Positions 1 to 11,131 of a stretch of DNA of 64,000 nt are shown piece by piece. Made by a program: the position numbers and the translations under genes. The stretch lies in assembly GCA_933228895.1 (NCBI GenBank), contig OW121856.1, positions 18,679,805-18,743,804 of the forward strand. Direction: 5' to 3'. Source of the DNA: Platycnemis pennipes (lineage: Eukaryota > Arthropoda > Insecta > Odonata > Platycnemididae). The stretch's first letter is position 1. Each line of letters begins with the position of its first letter. The notes beneath the pieces were generated by a model. The model saw nothing but the letters and a program-made list of their open reading frames with translations, was not told the DNA's origin and made no database searches.

Positions 1-1756
1 AATTTCCGCCCAACTAGATGTGAATTCCCAATACACAGCCTCATACTCTGAAAAACTAAGAGCGATTCTCGCTTGTAAGTGAGGGTATGAAGAACGGAGG
101 TTGCGACACTTTACGAAGCTATCACTGCCAGAAAATTACCGACCATCGAGCAGCGAATACCTGAAGTTGGGGTCGACTATGGGAGGTCGAGGATTTCGAA
201 GTCACTGGCGACGTCCCTTAACTGCTTCTGTCCATTGATGCCATACACACGGAATCAACTCTAATGCTACATGGTACAACCATTTGTGATGGCACAACGT
301 ATGTATATACATATATTCCATTAAAATGGAGGGCTAAAAAGAAGCTTGAAAAATTAAAACTCCACGAATGCCGAGTATGAATATTCCCGATTTTTCAGAA
401 TTTCACTTTACCTACGATACCAAAGAACGTATGAAATAAAATTGTAAGCAATATGTCCAAAGTTCATTGAAAAAACATGTAGTACTATGCATAATTAAAT
501 GGTAGTAAAGCCTGTATAGCAACAGCACCGGAAAAGCGGAAGCAACGGCAATGTTTCACCCAAGAAAAATGAAAACCACACGGAGACCCTAACGTAAAAG
601 AGAGCCACAGATGAAATTCCTGAGAAATAAAAGAGCTAGCTGAGAAAAGAGCTAAGCGGTGAACTGGAGAAAACCAATCATAGAATTGGCAACTGTCATG
701 GTATGATATAAGGATAATAGTCATTTCGGCCAACTTTATTACGAAGCTTCATAATTTTATCCGGAGCTCCAGAACCACAGCAGCGAGGATTGCCCTGATA
801 AAATAACTTGGAAGGGGCAACCTTTTTCACAGTCAGCGGCCACGATACGCGTCAGGTAGCACAGGGGGAAAGCGGCGACTCGGGATCCGCAGGAAATGGG
901 TTTGTGCAGAGGAACAGAAATGGAAAAAAGCGGACAATCGGATTCGGAACGGGACAGAGGGCGAGGAAATGAATGACGCCCGTCGACGCTTCCATCAAAG
1001 GATTTAAGGGATGGCTGTGAGTGCTTTGAGGGAGGAGGGGATTTGAAAGGGAATGGGGGGGGGGCGAATTACTTATCTTAGGAGGAATTAATGCCTCTTA
1101 TTACTAGAGCCGTCGCCTTCGAAAGTGACTCTAAATCCGCTCTGAATTATGCCAAGCGGACAAAATGGACGCCATCCCTCCGAAGACGAACCCAAAAGCG
1201 GACAGAGAGGTAAGGGGGAAGGGATGGACGGGAAAAACAAGCAAGGGAATACATTACGGTACCCCCGGGTTAGATCCATCTCAATGGGGCGCGGGGCGGT
1301 GAACAGGAAAAAATTCATGGGGCAAGTGACGGCGAATGAAGGACTCTGGGGCATGAGACGGAAATCTCCAAGTCGTACATCTTCACGGGGCCATCTTATG
1401 AATAGATGGCGAAGGCAAAACATAATTAAGGGGTGATTTTTGAAAATAGATTCGTCACTAGCAACATTAAGGAAAAGGTTTCACGCAGACGAGGCTGAGA
1501 ACTCTTTCCCCAAATATTTTATTCAGGTATAATAAAAGGGGCAAATCACAATGGTTGCATTACACATACTTACAGCGGAAACTACTATCGATCGTGGAAT
1601 GAAAGCGTGTTCACACCGTTTATGTGAACCAGAATAGAGTTGACGAGTTTAAAAAAACTCGGTGACTAGCAATATCATAGAGATTAACTTTCAAATGAAA
1701 ATAACTGTCGAATCAAGACAGACTCAATGAAAGGAAAAGTTACTATAAACTAGGCT
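1..1756. other. No gene recognised; AT-rich with a GC-richer patch
   Basis: I see no coding region, RNA gene or repeat I can name here. The stretch at about 830-1430 is richer in G and C, includes a run of ten or more G near 1055, and has open frames on both strands over the same bases. That overlap is typical of GC-biased non-coding DNA rather than of a gene. Confidence 0.5.
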
Positions 1757-1820
1757 ACTGCATGGAAACATGTTATATAATAGGGTCACATGCAGCTAAA
1801 CGGTTAGTATCTAAATAATA
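1757..1820 (-). repeat. LINE-A internal fragment
   Basis: The segment containing TAGGGTCACATGCAG followed by GGTTAGTATCTA matches the 3'-UTR part of LINE-A at about 41040-41090 and, more loosely, 3770-3810. It lacks the terminal hairpin and any coding part. Orientation is inferred from the 41 kb copy. It is short, so the assignment rests on one local similarity. Confidence 0.45.
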
Positions 1821-2898
1821 TTAAAGATATCATTGTTTGTGATGTAAGTCGACCAGAAGTCGATCATCCCGCTCAGACTCTAGCGACATTTTTTACTTGC
1901 ATATTTTCACGATACTTTACGATTTAAAATATTTAATATAGTAACTATATAAATATTTTCTTTAGATTATTCAACACCCGAGGTGATTCTAAAGCAGCGT
2001 TCACAAGTAGCAGTTGACTGCTATGACAGTCGCGAGAAGCGCGATATATCTATATCGCTACTGCTACGATGCATCTGCACCAACTTCTATGCAGCTAAAA
2101 GCCGCTATTTAGGCGTTGTCATAACAAATAAAAAGCGTTTTATTTCAATAGAAAATGATGCTTAAATTTTCATGAAATTCTTCAAGCAATAAATTCCATA
2201 GACGATTATCTTTTGTTCCCATTATTAAAAGAATAGAATTTCCCCTTTGGGGAGGCATATCTTTTTATAAATATCCAAATTCCCGATATCAGACGTCGTG
2301 TATTGCTTTCCGTTGGCGATTGTTGCGAGTGTTGATATATTTCTGCTGGAAGGTAGACGTGCTTCAACTTTGCTAATAGCTCGAACTAGGATCGATGTTG
2401 TTCGACATGTGTCCAGCATCGACTGAACTCGCATCGCAGTTGCTATTTACACATGCGAATGGAGCTTAATAGTTGTTAGCAGTTGACTGTCATAGCGGTC
2501 AACTGCTACGCACCTTTACGCCTTACGACAATTAAAGACTGCAATTCGAATCCCCACTTCACTTCGAGGCGACACGCTCCGCCGGCAAAAATAATGGGCC
2601 GCAGCGCACGAGAATGGCAATCGATACAAGGAACGCACTGCCGACCAGCGAGGAGGCGTTACTCCCACCGAGTCGCGACTGCGAAGGGCCACTTGCAGAG
2701 CGGGATTTGAACGGAGGAGGGTCCCTTGGGGAGGGGGGGGGGATTCGCGAGGGGGGAGAGCCGTGAGGAGAGCTCTCAAGAATCCCGAGAGGAGACCGAG
2801 CGACTGTCGCCCTATGACGTGGGTTGGCTGCAGGCCAAGTTCACACGCGCAGGGGAAGGAAGCATGCATTCCACTCAGCAACCCAATCTTCAACACTA
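1821..2898. other. No gene recognised; GC-rich island at about 2540-2870
   Basis: The left part is AT-rich and featureless apart from a small palindrome listed separately. From about 2540 to 2870 the sequence becomes GC-rich, with a G tract near 2737-2751 and purine-rich repeats of GAG. Both strands have open frames across it and none resembles a known protein. Confidence 0.5.
2477..2508. repeat. 11-bp-arm inverted repeat
   Basis: TAGCAGTTGAC at 2477-2487 is the exact reverse complement of 2498-2508, with a 10-nt loop. The same arm followed by TGCTATGACAG occurs near 2008-2028 in the same orientation, so the two sites are probably duplicated pieces of one short sequence. No function can be read from it. 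Confidence 0.6.
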
Positions 2899-3090
2899 CG
2901 AGCCATATCCAGAATCTCAACTAGCCTCGCTTCCATTACTTAAGTCCTAAAATCTCTACTTCAAGTCAAATTGGTTACCAAGTTCTCTCTGCATAACTTA
3001 TAATGCCTCTAAGCGACACGAAGTATACCGCTTCGAATCATATCTAGGAGAATCTGTATTATACACCCCTTTGAAATCGTAATAGAGACT
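2899..3090 (+). mobile_element. Truncated copy of the GGGCC foldback MITE
   Basis: The left end (GCCATATCCAGAATCTCAACTA) resembles the terminus of the elements at 3091-3479 and 54024-54400. The inner part shares AAGTCAAATTGG and CCTCTAAGCGAC-like blocks with them. The right part resembles the inverted complement of the family's right half. It seems to be an older, deleted copy lying directly against the fuller copy, or one end of a nested pair. Confidence 0.5.
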
Positions 3091-3479
3091 TTGGGGCAGA
3101 TTCAGAATCTCAACTACAGACTCGCTTCTACTGCTTCCGTACTATAATCCCTACAAAAAGTCAAATTGGTCTACAGTATCTACCTGAAAAGGTGGTATTA
3201 CGTCTCAGAGCGACGCAGAGTTTAGATTCTAATTACTGCCAAGCCATATTCAGATTCACCAGTCTCACTTCTAGTGCTGACGTCATAAAATCTCTATTAC
3301 GAGTGCTAAAGGGTATACAGATTCACCTCGAAACGGTTTCAAGCGGTACACAGCGTGGCGCAAATAAACAATACCAACTTTGCAGTGTTAATCTGTACAC
3401 CAATTTACTCGTAGTAGGGATTCTAGGAGGTAAGCACTGGAAGTGACACTTAAGTTGAGACTCGGAATATGGCCCTTAG
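3091..3479 (+). mobile_element. Foldback MITE of the GGGCC family
   Basis: This roughly 390-bp unit starts GGGGCAGATTCAGAATCTCAAC and ends with GGAATATGGCCCTTAG, which is close to the inverted complement of the start. It aligns along its length with 54024-54400, sharing the blocks AAGGTGGTAT, AAAATCTCTATTACGAG and AAAGGGTATACAGATTC. It has no ORF of its own. By structure it is a non-autonomous DNA transposon with long inverted ends; the superfamily is not determined. Confidence 0.7.
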
Positions 3480-3675
3480 AGTCCAATTCCTCAGACAGGT
3501 TCCCGTGGCACAGCCCCGCAAGATCCTTTGGCATTCCACTCTGAAATCGCGAGGATTGAAGCGATATTTTGGAGCAACACGCAAAAAAGCTATGTTTGCG
3601 CACGTAGCGAGGCAATGAGGGAATAAGTCAAATAATGCTAGCGATGCGCTTCAAAGAGAAATTAAAAGGATTCAT

Positions 3676-3935
3676 CTATATCTACGCGATACCCTGCAAA
3701 CCACCGCGAGGGTGTGTGGCAGGGGGTGAATATCACCAAGCATGCACTATTGACTTGCAAACAAGCAACTAGGGTCTCATGCAACTAGATTGTTAGTATC
3801 TATAGTATTTAAGGGATTACTTTTTAATAACATTTAATAATATAAGAACTTTTTAATAACATTTAATAAGATTTGTTGTTGGCGTAGAATATTTTGGCTT
3901 ATAAATTTAAATTTGTGAGAAATTGAGGATTGAAA
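3676..3935 (-). mobile_element. LINE-A 3' end (3' UTR plus terminal hairpin)
   Basis: Read on the minus strand, this ends in the LINE-A terminal hairpin (3692-3724; arms CCCTGC and GCAGGG around an inner CACC/GGTG-type stem) and a tail of GTAGATATAGAT-like units. Upstream it contains 3'-UTR sequence. The part at 3769-3930 is almost identical to 42528-42682, including the paired block TTTTTAATAACATTTAATA. No RT coding sequence remains. Confidence 0.75.
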
Positions 3936-4029
3936 GGAAAGGAAAGGTTGGAAGGACGGAGATGAGAGTAGCAGACAAACCCTGGCAATAAAAACAATGA
4001 CAGAGAGCGCTCGGATCATGGACCGTCCA

Positions 4030-4140
4030 GGTTGGCTCATTCACCGGGCCACGGTAGCGGCAGGGTAAAACCCTCGCCTGTCAACCCTAGGGGTCTAATC
4101 CCGCACGGAGCATGGATGTGCATGCTGTACAAACAACAAA
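4030..4140 (+). mobile_element. tRNA-derived SINE, degenerate
   Basis: The sequence reads like a tRNA-type promoter unit: an A-box-like GGTAGCGGCAGGG, then CCTCGCCTGTCAACCCTAGG, then a B-box-like GGGTCTAATCCC. It is followed by GCATGGATGTGCATGCTGT. The same order, including a GCTTGGATGCTTGTG block after the B box, occurs on the minus strand at 25660-25800. It cannot fold as an intact tRNA. I call it a SINE head with part of its body. Confidence 0.55.
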
Positions 4141-4704
4141 AAATAGAGGACTTCAAATTTCTAAATTGGCTGATTAAATAAAGATGAGTTCATTATTATA
4201 TCTTATATCATCTGCTCAGTCCTAACTGCTATATTACACATATCGCTATATTCTAATCAAAACATAACAATAAAAAAACATTAAATAGCAAAGCAAGCAT
4301 GAACAAACATGCTGTCATTTGGGACCATCCTTGTAAATTTCCTACCGTTCTGAAGCGCCTATAAGAGCGGGGAATCAGTTTTGAGAGGTTGGACAAGGTT
4401 CAATGAGCCTAAGGTTCGCATAGTTTTACTGGTATTAAACAAATCCGAAGAAGTACACAAAATCCAGTGATACGCTGACTTGTGAGTTCAATTCGCTCGT
4501 ATTTTAAATCATTTTTGTTCATATAAATTAATTGAAATCCCAAACATTCGCTCCATTCACTACAAACTTTTTCTCTACACGCATTGATACAAGTTATTGC
4601 AGAGAATTGTACCAAATAAAAACACCCCTAGAGAACTGATTCTCATGGATTTATCGGAGGAGTATTTTTGATCCAGAGGCCAAGCCGACTGCACGCGGGC
4701 CCAA

Positions 4705-5205
4705 CCAGTCTATTAAGTGAATTAAAATGGGAATCATTGTCAGATCGCAAGTTTAAATTTAGACTTAATCTCCTAAACTAATTCCAAGGCCATATTTTCA
4801 GAGATGACGTTAAAAATATTTTGCGAACCCCAACTTACTATGGTAGACTGGACCATAATTACAAAATTAAAGAAATTGATTGCCGAACTGACAGATTCAA
4901 AATGTCCTTTTTTCCCCGTACAATTATAGATATGAATATTGGTAAATATATCCAATACGAGTGTAGGATAGGTAGCAATGGATAGCATAGGTAGTTGCAT
5001 GCTGGTGTAAGGACTTGAAGGTAACCCAACTAACAGCACGTTTTTACATGCGTAGTTTGCTATTTTTCCTTTTAAATATTGCAATCTAGACTAATATATT
5101 AATACTAATCCTTTTAAATGCATGATATGTAGTGCATGTTTGGTGAGAATTCACCCCCTGCCACACACCTTTGAGGTGGCTTGCTAGGTATTATGTAGAT
5201 GTAAT
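4705..5205 (+). mobile_element. LINE-A remnant with RT C-terminal coding relic, 3' UTR and terminal hairpin
   Basis: The 5' part (4705-4930) still reads as the end of a non-LTR reverse-transcriptase ORF. One frame gives a stretch ending RFKMSFFPRTI, which is the family motif near the C-terminus of CR1/L2/Jockey-group RT proteins, with frame breaks upstream. It is followed by a 3' UTR shared with 43008-43536, 49010-49238 and 58577-58806, then the hairpin (CCCCTGCCACACACCTTTGAGGTGGC) and a GTAGATGTA tail. It is 5'-truncated and non-functional. Confidence 0.8.
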
Positions 5206-5215
5206 CTGCAGAAGC

Positions 5216-5450
5216 GACAACACAACCGCTGCAAATACACCAACGACCCTCACGAAGAGAGCTAGCCAGCCCCCGTAGCCTCTCTGCAGCGGGTAGGGCT
5301 TCCCAGGAAAGACGACCGGCAGAGACCGCCTCCCGGCCCTCCCCACCACCACCAACCTTGGCCCGGCCCCCGAGAGCGGGTCGGGCAAGAGTCTTCCCGG
5401 CCCGGCCACCCTCGCCCATTAGTCTTCCGGAGGCCGACTGGATCATCGGG
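5216..5450. other. GC-rich island
   Basis: This stretch is rich in CCGG and CCC blocks and lies directly after the LINE-A tail. Open frames exist on the minus strand in two registers, which indicates base composition rather than coding constraint. No domain is recognisable. Confidence 0.4.
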
Positions 5451-5779
5451 AGATCATGGATTCCATCGACCCATATTTCAGCTCGGATCTAGCACGAAAA
5501 CAGGTCCCAGGAGACGCAGGGGTGGAGGAGAGGGAAGGGAGGAAGGTTTTGGAATGCTCGGCACGGCAGCGAGGCAGACTCTACAAAGCTTCGAAGACTG
5601 AAGCCGAGGAGGCTGCGACAGACACTAGGCGACTACTGCACAGTGTCGGCACCACAGGAACAAATCGTCAACAGGGGAGGCATCGATATTCTCATTGCCA
5701 TCTCTATACCGCACCAACGATGAGCTGTTTTTGCTCATCTTCCCCTCAATTTCGGTGGCGATAGCATAATATCCCTTCC

Positions 5780-6166
5780 CAGGCACGTAGCCAGAAATTT
5801 GCTTCGGGGGGGGGCTAAGTCTTGCGGAACTTGAAACAAATCATTCTAGCCCATTCGGTTCCGACATGTTATCCCTTGCCTTAATTTTCAGTGCTTGATA
5901 TTTACTTTTACAGTGCCCATACTTATCTCTTCATTTGAAACAAATCATCCTTGCCCATTTGGTGCCGACATGTCACAAATCTCTTCCCTTAATTTTCAGT
6001 GCTTTGTATTTACTTCTACAGTGCCCATACTTATCTCTTCTCACTGGTAAAGTTCACTGGTAAAGTTCACTGCTAAAATCAGAACAACAAAAGTATTGGG
6101 AAAAATTTAGGGAGGGGGGGGGGGTGCCTAAGCACCAGAAGCCCCCTCCCCCTAGCTACGTGCCTG
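5780..6166 (+). mobile_element. hAT-type MITE, copy 1, with 8-bp target duplication
   Basis: The element runs from CAGGCACGTAGCCAG to CTAGCTACGTGCCTG, which are near-perfect inverted complements. It is flanked on both sides by the exact 8-bp sequence TCCCTTCC (5772-5779 and 6167-6174). An 8-bp duplication and CAG...CTG ends fit the hAT superfamily. There is no transposase, so it is non-autonomous. An internal block is tandemly duplicated with a 104-bp period (starts at 5831 and 5935), and a 13-bp unit ACTGGTAAAGTTC is repeated near 6050. Confidence 0.85.
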
Positions 6167-6219
6167 TCCCTTCCATTCGCTCTTCAGCAATGAATCACAA
6201 GCGGATACACTAATGAAGC

Positions 6220-6316
6220 GTAGCTCTTAGTAGTATGTAAGTAGTTCATGTTGGAGAAACTTCACCCTCTGCCACACACCCTCGCGGTGGCTCTCAGGTC
6301 ATCATGTAGATGCAAT
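6220..6316 (+). mobile_element. LINE-A terminal hairpin and tail
   Basis: The sequence CATGTTGGAGAAACTTCACC leads into a variant terminal hairpin (6265-6298) and then CATGTAGATGCAATGG. The inner CACC/GGTG stem is intact and the outer stem has mutated. Only the last ~100 bp of the LINE is present. Confidence 0.65.
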
Positions 6317-8424
6317 GGATGGTGCAAAGATCAGACTGACGCTGCACGCTGACCAGGTTCACAGCTGAGAAATTTTACCATTCTCCCCATGAGGAACCCA
6401 ATATTCAGAAATATATCATTAATTTCCCTGAAGATTTCTAGACCTGTCTAGCATTTTTATTTCAGCTTCATTCACCATTTCTATCGCCATGCTTACTACT
6501 TGATCCAGGCTTAAAAACGTTTGAGCTCCTCGCTTCCCAACGACTCCGACGGGATAAGAGCTTTCCACTGACTGAAAACGACACCTCAGCAAGTAACAGT
6601 AATCTCGTATAATTTCTCTCACGCATATGCTCCAAGGAAAGATTTACCGAGCTTTTTTTCGTAAAAGCATCTGTCATTGGAGAGGCAGTATCTACTTCTA
6701 TTCCAGGCACTAATAATTTCCGGTATTCGTAGTTTTTTCATCATGAAATGAGGAAAAACTCGTGCTTCAAAACTGTTCTCCATCAAGCGTCTAGCACGAG
6801 CGCTACAAATACTTTCTCTCACGATTCTTTTCATTCTTTCCACGCTTCACACTGAAGTCCTTAGTGAAGTAGTATATACGAGCACATGAGGAATCCACTT
6901 AAGAAGCTTACACTGCATTACAACATTTGATTGAGTTAGACACTTCGCAAGATATCGATTTCTCTTTCACATATCCCACAGGGCCGAAAGCTTACGATTA
7001 TTTTTCCTCTGGGAATTTCAACAGCCAACGAGGACGAACACATTCAGTCGCCCGCCATGCCCGTCAAGGATGAGCCAACAACGACGTGACGCAAAATATG
7101 GGGCTGGCGAGAAAATCACCTATCTTCCATCAAGGATCGCTATTTAGCAAAAAAAAAATAATTGACACGTAAGAGGTTCTAAAGCATTTTTACGAATCAT
7201 GGGGGAAGAGACAATCAAAACGAGAAATTCGTCATATAGAGTACGTTGAGGCTGAAGCACGTGAAACAATTGAGGATTACAGGCGGTAAGAACCGCCACA
7301 CTGAAGTTAACGCAGAATTCTCCCCAATCCTGAAAACCACGGGTAAATGGAAAATAAAATGGTATAACAAACGACTTAGCAACTCTGAAAAATAGTCATA
7401 AATGAAACAAGTATCTACCACTTTCCCTTTTCGCATGGGTATCGACCTCAGATTGCAAAAGCTCAACACGCTCGCAGTGAACGACTCCATCCACGAGCGC
7501 CAACGAAAGGAGATCGCCTTCCGCTCTCAAGAACTGATTGTAAAGACCGAATCGTTCCCTAATGGGACGTTGCTGCGGCATTCTCCGGGGAGTGGAGTGA
7601 CCGCCCTCCCTTCCCGCCTCCGAGCAGGGCAAGAAAGAGGAGACGGAAGGGCTTTGGAATGGGCTCCCAGCACCGAGAGAGGGCCCGTGTGTCGTCGACA
7701 GGTGGAGGGGCCCGGCTCTACAGCTTGCGTTTCAACTTCGCTAATCCACACTCTCAGAGTGAGCTTGGCTTCGCAGCACTCATTTCACTTGTTAGTACAT
7801 ACGTAAACGCAACTACAAGTACTAACTATTAGTGTCAGTATCGGCGAACATAAGAAAATATAACCACAACCGTACATTTCTTAAGCTTGAAAATTTAGCC
7901 AATTGGATAAAGATTAGAATATAGTTCCAGGCCAATTAAGCAATCTGTTTTAACGACATGCCCCACAAAGACCCTGTTCCATGACCCAATGTTCGTCCAG
8001 GGACAATCAACTGACATTTTCAACTTTAATTAAATCTGGAAAAAGTTTCGTTTCCTGTGTATTAATCAGAGATTCAAACCAAAAGGAAGAAGAGGCATGT
8101 CAACATGTTCGGCTAGCCGGAATGTGGCAAACTACTAGAAATATTGCACTAGCTCGCCAAGAAAGTTGACTTTGTGATAATTCTCGTCTTCATAAAACGA
8201 AAGAGATATTAAAGCAGATATTGCAGCCCTTTAAATAATGACTCAAAAATTAAAATTTTCCGTGATTTAGGTTCTTCGGAGTTTTCCTTGATTCACTTGC
8301 ACTAAATAATGCCAAAGCTCGGTAGAACAGAAATACATAATGATTACCACATACTAGTTCTATTCGCGTCACTTAGAAACGCATCCCCGTCCAAACAACT
8401 AGGTACCTGTCAACATTTTCGCAT
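6317..8424. other. No gene recognised; GC-rich patch at about 7560-7760
   Basis: Most of this is AT-rich and shows no motif I can name. At 7560-7760 GC content rises and there are open frames on both strands over the same bases. A poly-A run sits near 7149. No RNA gene or repeat family seen elsewhere in the window was recognised. Confidence 0.45.
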
Positions 8425-8509
8425 CACGCATTATAATACATGGCTTGTTATTCACCCCCTGCCACGCACCCATGCGGTGACTTGCAGGAAATCCTACACA
8501 CGCAGATGA
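8425..8509 (+). mobile_element. LINE-A terminal hairpin and tail
   Basis: Contains CACCCCCTGCCACGCACCC, then GCGGTGACTTGCAGG, matching both stems of the LINE-A end (8457-8489) with a changed loop. The following ACACACGCAGATGAG resembles a mutated GTAGATGTAGAT tail. Upstream 3'-UTR similarity is not clear. Confidence 0.65.
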
Positions 8510-10109
8510 GTACCAGCTACTAATTAACGACGAATGGATTTCGAAATGAGACCTACCGACAGTAACGCTTCAAACACTACCACAAGTTAACGGCTGAAGG
8601 GCTAAGGCCTTGAGTTTGGATGTCTAAATGAATGACCTTGACCTGGGAAAATAAGTGCTCTCCTACATTGGATGGTCAGTGGATTGCCACGTTAAGGTAA
8701 CTAAAATTACAAATAGGCCGTTCGCACGTATCCGCAGCCTTTTCTAGGTACGTTGGCACCTGTGACAGTCGGTACGCCACATGGGGAACCAACATTTTAT
8801 ACTTAATTAATTTCAGTTACTTCACTTAATTCGATTTAAACACGCTTACACGAATTATTCTGCCGAGAAGGATGGATGTGTCGGCTTCGCCAGATAATAG
8901 AGCGGGGATGGACTTCGAAGGCAAAGAGGGACTGAAGCACGCGGGGAAAGAGAGGCTGGGTGCTGTAAACCTGGTAGAACTGCGGATACCCGCTCCCATC
9001 CAGCAGCGCCCCCTCCCATCGAAGACTTTTGAAGGCCGCGCCGGGCACGGCTCAACACGAGGCGGGGGAGGCGTCTGGGGGACAGACCAAGGTCAGTGGG
9101 CCCGCCATCCACCCTCCCTCCCTCCCCTACCTCACTGTACCTGCCGCCTCCCCCTCCCCTGCCAGCCAGAGGCCGCTTACCTGGCGGCCAGGTGGTGGTG
9201 AAAGTCTCTCCTTGGAGATGGAGGGGGCAAGACGGCCGCCGACCCCAGGCGTGGTGCGGACGCTGCTCCGGGGGGCTCAGGTTCGAGGGGGGACGGAAGA
9301 GGGCCTCTCGCACGGGCCACCCCGCCAGAGAGGCCCCACGCAAAATGGGCCGGCCCAATGTGGACCGGCACCCACTGCCAGTCGCCCTCCACGCCTACCA
9401 CCTGTAGCGACGCGGGCTCCATCCGCAGCCAAGATTCTACTGTCGTGTCTCTATCTAATTGGTTCACCAGTCCTCATTTGCAACCACAACAGCAGTTTGC
9501 AAAAGAGCAAACCGGTAAACTAGTTCCTCTGCGAAAATCTAATTTAAATTCCGGCCACGATTTTCCAACACATGGGTAATTGAAAAACTGAATGGTGGAG
9601 GCTGATACTTTGTGGTCCTTTGTGTCCTACATGGGTAATTGGCGATGTATTTTACAGTTAGCAAGGAGAGTAAAAAAAAGGAAAATTAACAATAGGAATG
9701 CTACTAACTTACGGGCGGTATTACCTACACATTAAATTTTCACTTTTCAACATCCTTACCGATACGACAAATGAAACTTTCTATCGGGAACATTAGGTGT
9801 GCGACGAACGTCCCACGGACTCATAATAACTTATACGGTATTGACTCTCCTGCAATTGAAAACTGCATCAGAAATGTGGGGTGCACAAAATTAAAGGGAG
9901 GAAAACAAGTAAAGATGATTTTTCCATTCAAACAATGGGAAAAACATTGGAGCATATATTCAGCTATGATATCAAGATTAGCGATTAAAATAACTTCGGT
10001 CGCATCAGAAAAATACAAACGTTATTTTGGGATAAATAAAACTGATTAACAACACCAAATATCTATATTAGGAAACGCAGGCATCACTTGCTGGAACTAA
10101 TATACCGCT
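8510..10109. other. No gene recognised; GC-rich island at about 8970-9440
   Basis: The island at 8970-9440 is the most GC-rich block in the first 10 kb. It has CTCC/GGAGG runs and overlapping open frames in at least four registers, so the longest (about 165 codons on each strand) are compositional. A 13-bp direct repeat ACATGGGTAATTG occurs twice, near 9571 and 9631. The rest is AT-rich and unassigned. Confidence 0.45.
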
Positions 10110-10170
10110 AAGATAGAAAAAAAGGTTATTTCTTGAAAGGAATTGCAGTGTTCTCCCTTTTTTCTATCTT
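10110..10170. repeat. 13-bp-arm inverted repeat
   Basis: AAGATAGAAAAAA at 10110-10122 is the exact reverse complement of 10158-10170, with about 35 nt between. It could be the two ends of a small foldback element or an AT-rich hairpin. No second copy was seen. Confidence 0.45.
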
Positions 10171-11020
10171 TTAGGTACACACGCGGCTTTGCTTTCCACC
10201 TAACATTTTTAATTCATTATCTCCTCGTCACGGAACACGAAATAATATCCGTTTTCTACCAACGCCAACAATTACTTCGTAAAGTTACAATTTGATTTCA
10301 TGGTAAAATTGCCGAAATTTTTATAAACTATGGATAATCCACAAGATTCATAAAAATACCTTCCTTACATGCAATGTAAAATCAACTATTCAAATGGCAC
10401 GATGAAAACACTTGCAGGAAAATTTCAGCCCAAACTCCGGGCGAGGTAAAGTACAAAAATTCTATGCAAGTAAGCACATTATCTCACAATGACCTAAAAG
10501 ACAGCATAACTGCCACATTGGCAGCATTTAACTATCATTCTCCTAATTCTGCCTTTCTCGAAATAAAATTAGCTAAGAGGTAGTAATTCAAAATACCAGT
10601 ACTACTGTTCTCCGTAAATAGGCTTAGATAGTTCTTTAATTGTATAAATTCGATATAATGGATGCGGAAAACCCGAATCCGAACCAGCTCCCATTAGGCA
10701 TCTAACTGAACCACCCGACGTGGGTGCCATCTGGAGTCTGCACGTCACCTCCGCTCCCACGGACCAGATGATCGACACAAGATTCCCCAGCTTCTTACTA
10801 ACCGAACCAAAGAGGTAGTGTGTTGTTTCACACGGCCGGGCATTGCTCCCTCGTGCCGGAGCACGTGAAATACAGGCCTGAATACGGGAGAGGATGGAGG
10901 ATGACGAAGGTGGGATTACTTTTAAATTTCTGTTGGTTACTTTTCCTTTCTTAAAAGTATATATTAATATATAACTGTGATATTATAAATTCATACACGA
11001 AAACACGTTCTGAGGCGAAT
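10171..11020. other. No gene recognised
   Basis: Unassigned sequence, AT-rich except for a moderately GC-rich block at about 10670-10910. TGTGATATTATAAAT at 10976-10990 recurs directly after the long palindrome, at 11117-11131. Confidence 0.45.
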
Positions 11021-11119
11021 ACAAATATACCAAGGACAGAATAAGGAAAAGGGATAGGTAACACAAAAATTTTATGTGTTGCCTATCCCTTTTCCTTATT
11101 CTGTCCTTGGTATATTTGT
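11021..11119. repeat. Long near-perfect palindrome (45-bp arms, 9-nt loop)
   Basis: The left arm 11021-11065 and right arm 11075-11119 are reverse complements with one mismatch in 45 bp (T at the left, C-complement at the right, next to AACACA). The loop is AAAATTTTA. A transcript would form a stable 99-nt hairpin, in the size range of some miRNA precursors and of foldback MITEs. Part of the arm (CAGAATAAGGAAAAGGGATAG) resembles LINE-A 3'-UTR sequence near 19330, so it may be an inverted duplication of such a piece. Confidence 0.9.
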
Positions 11120-11131
11120 GATATTATAAAT

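Noticed and set aside
8855..9523. Overlapping 165-codon frames on both strands
   Set aside because: Open in several registers at once because of GC composition; repeats of CTCC/GGAGG give Pro and Gly runs only.
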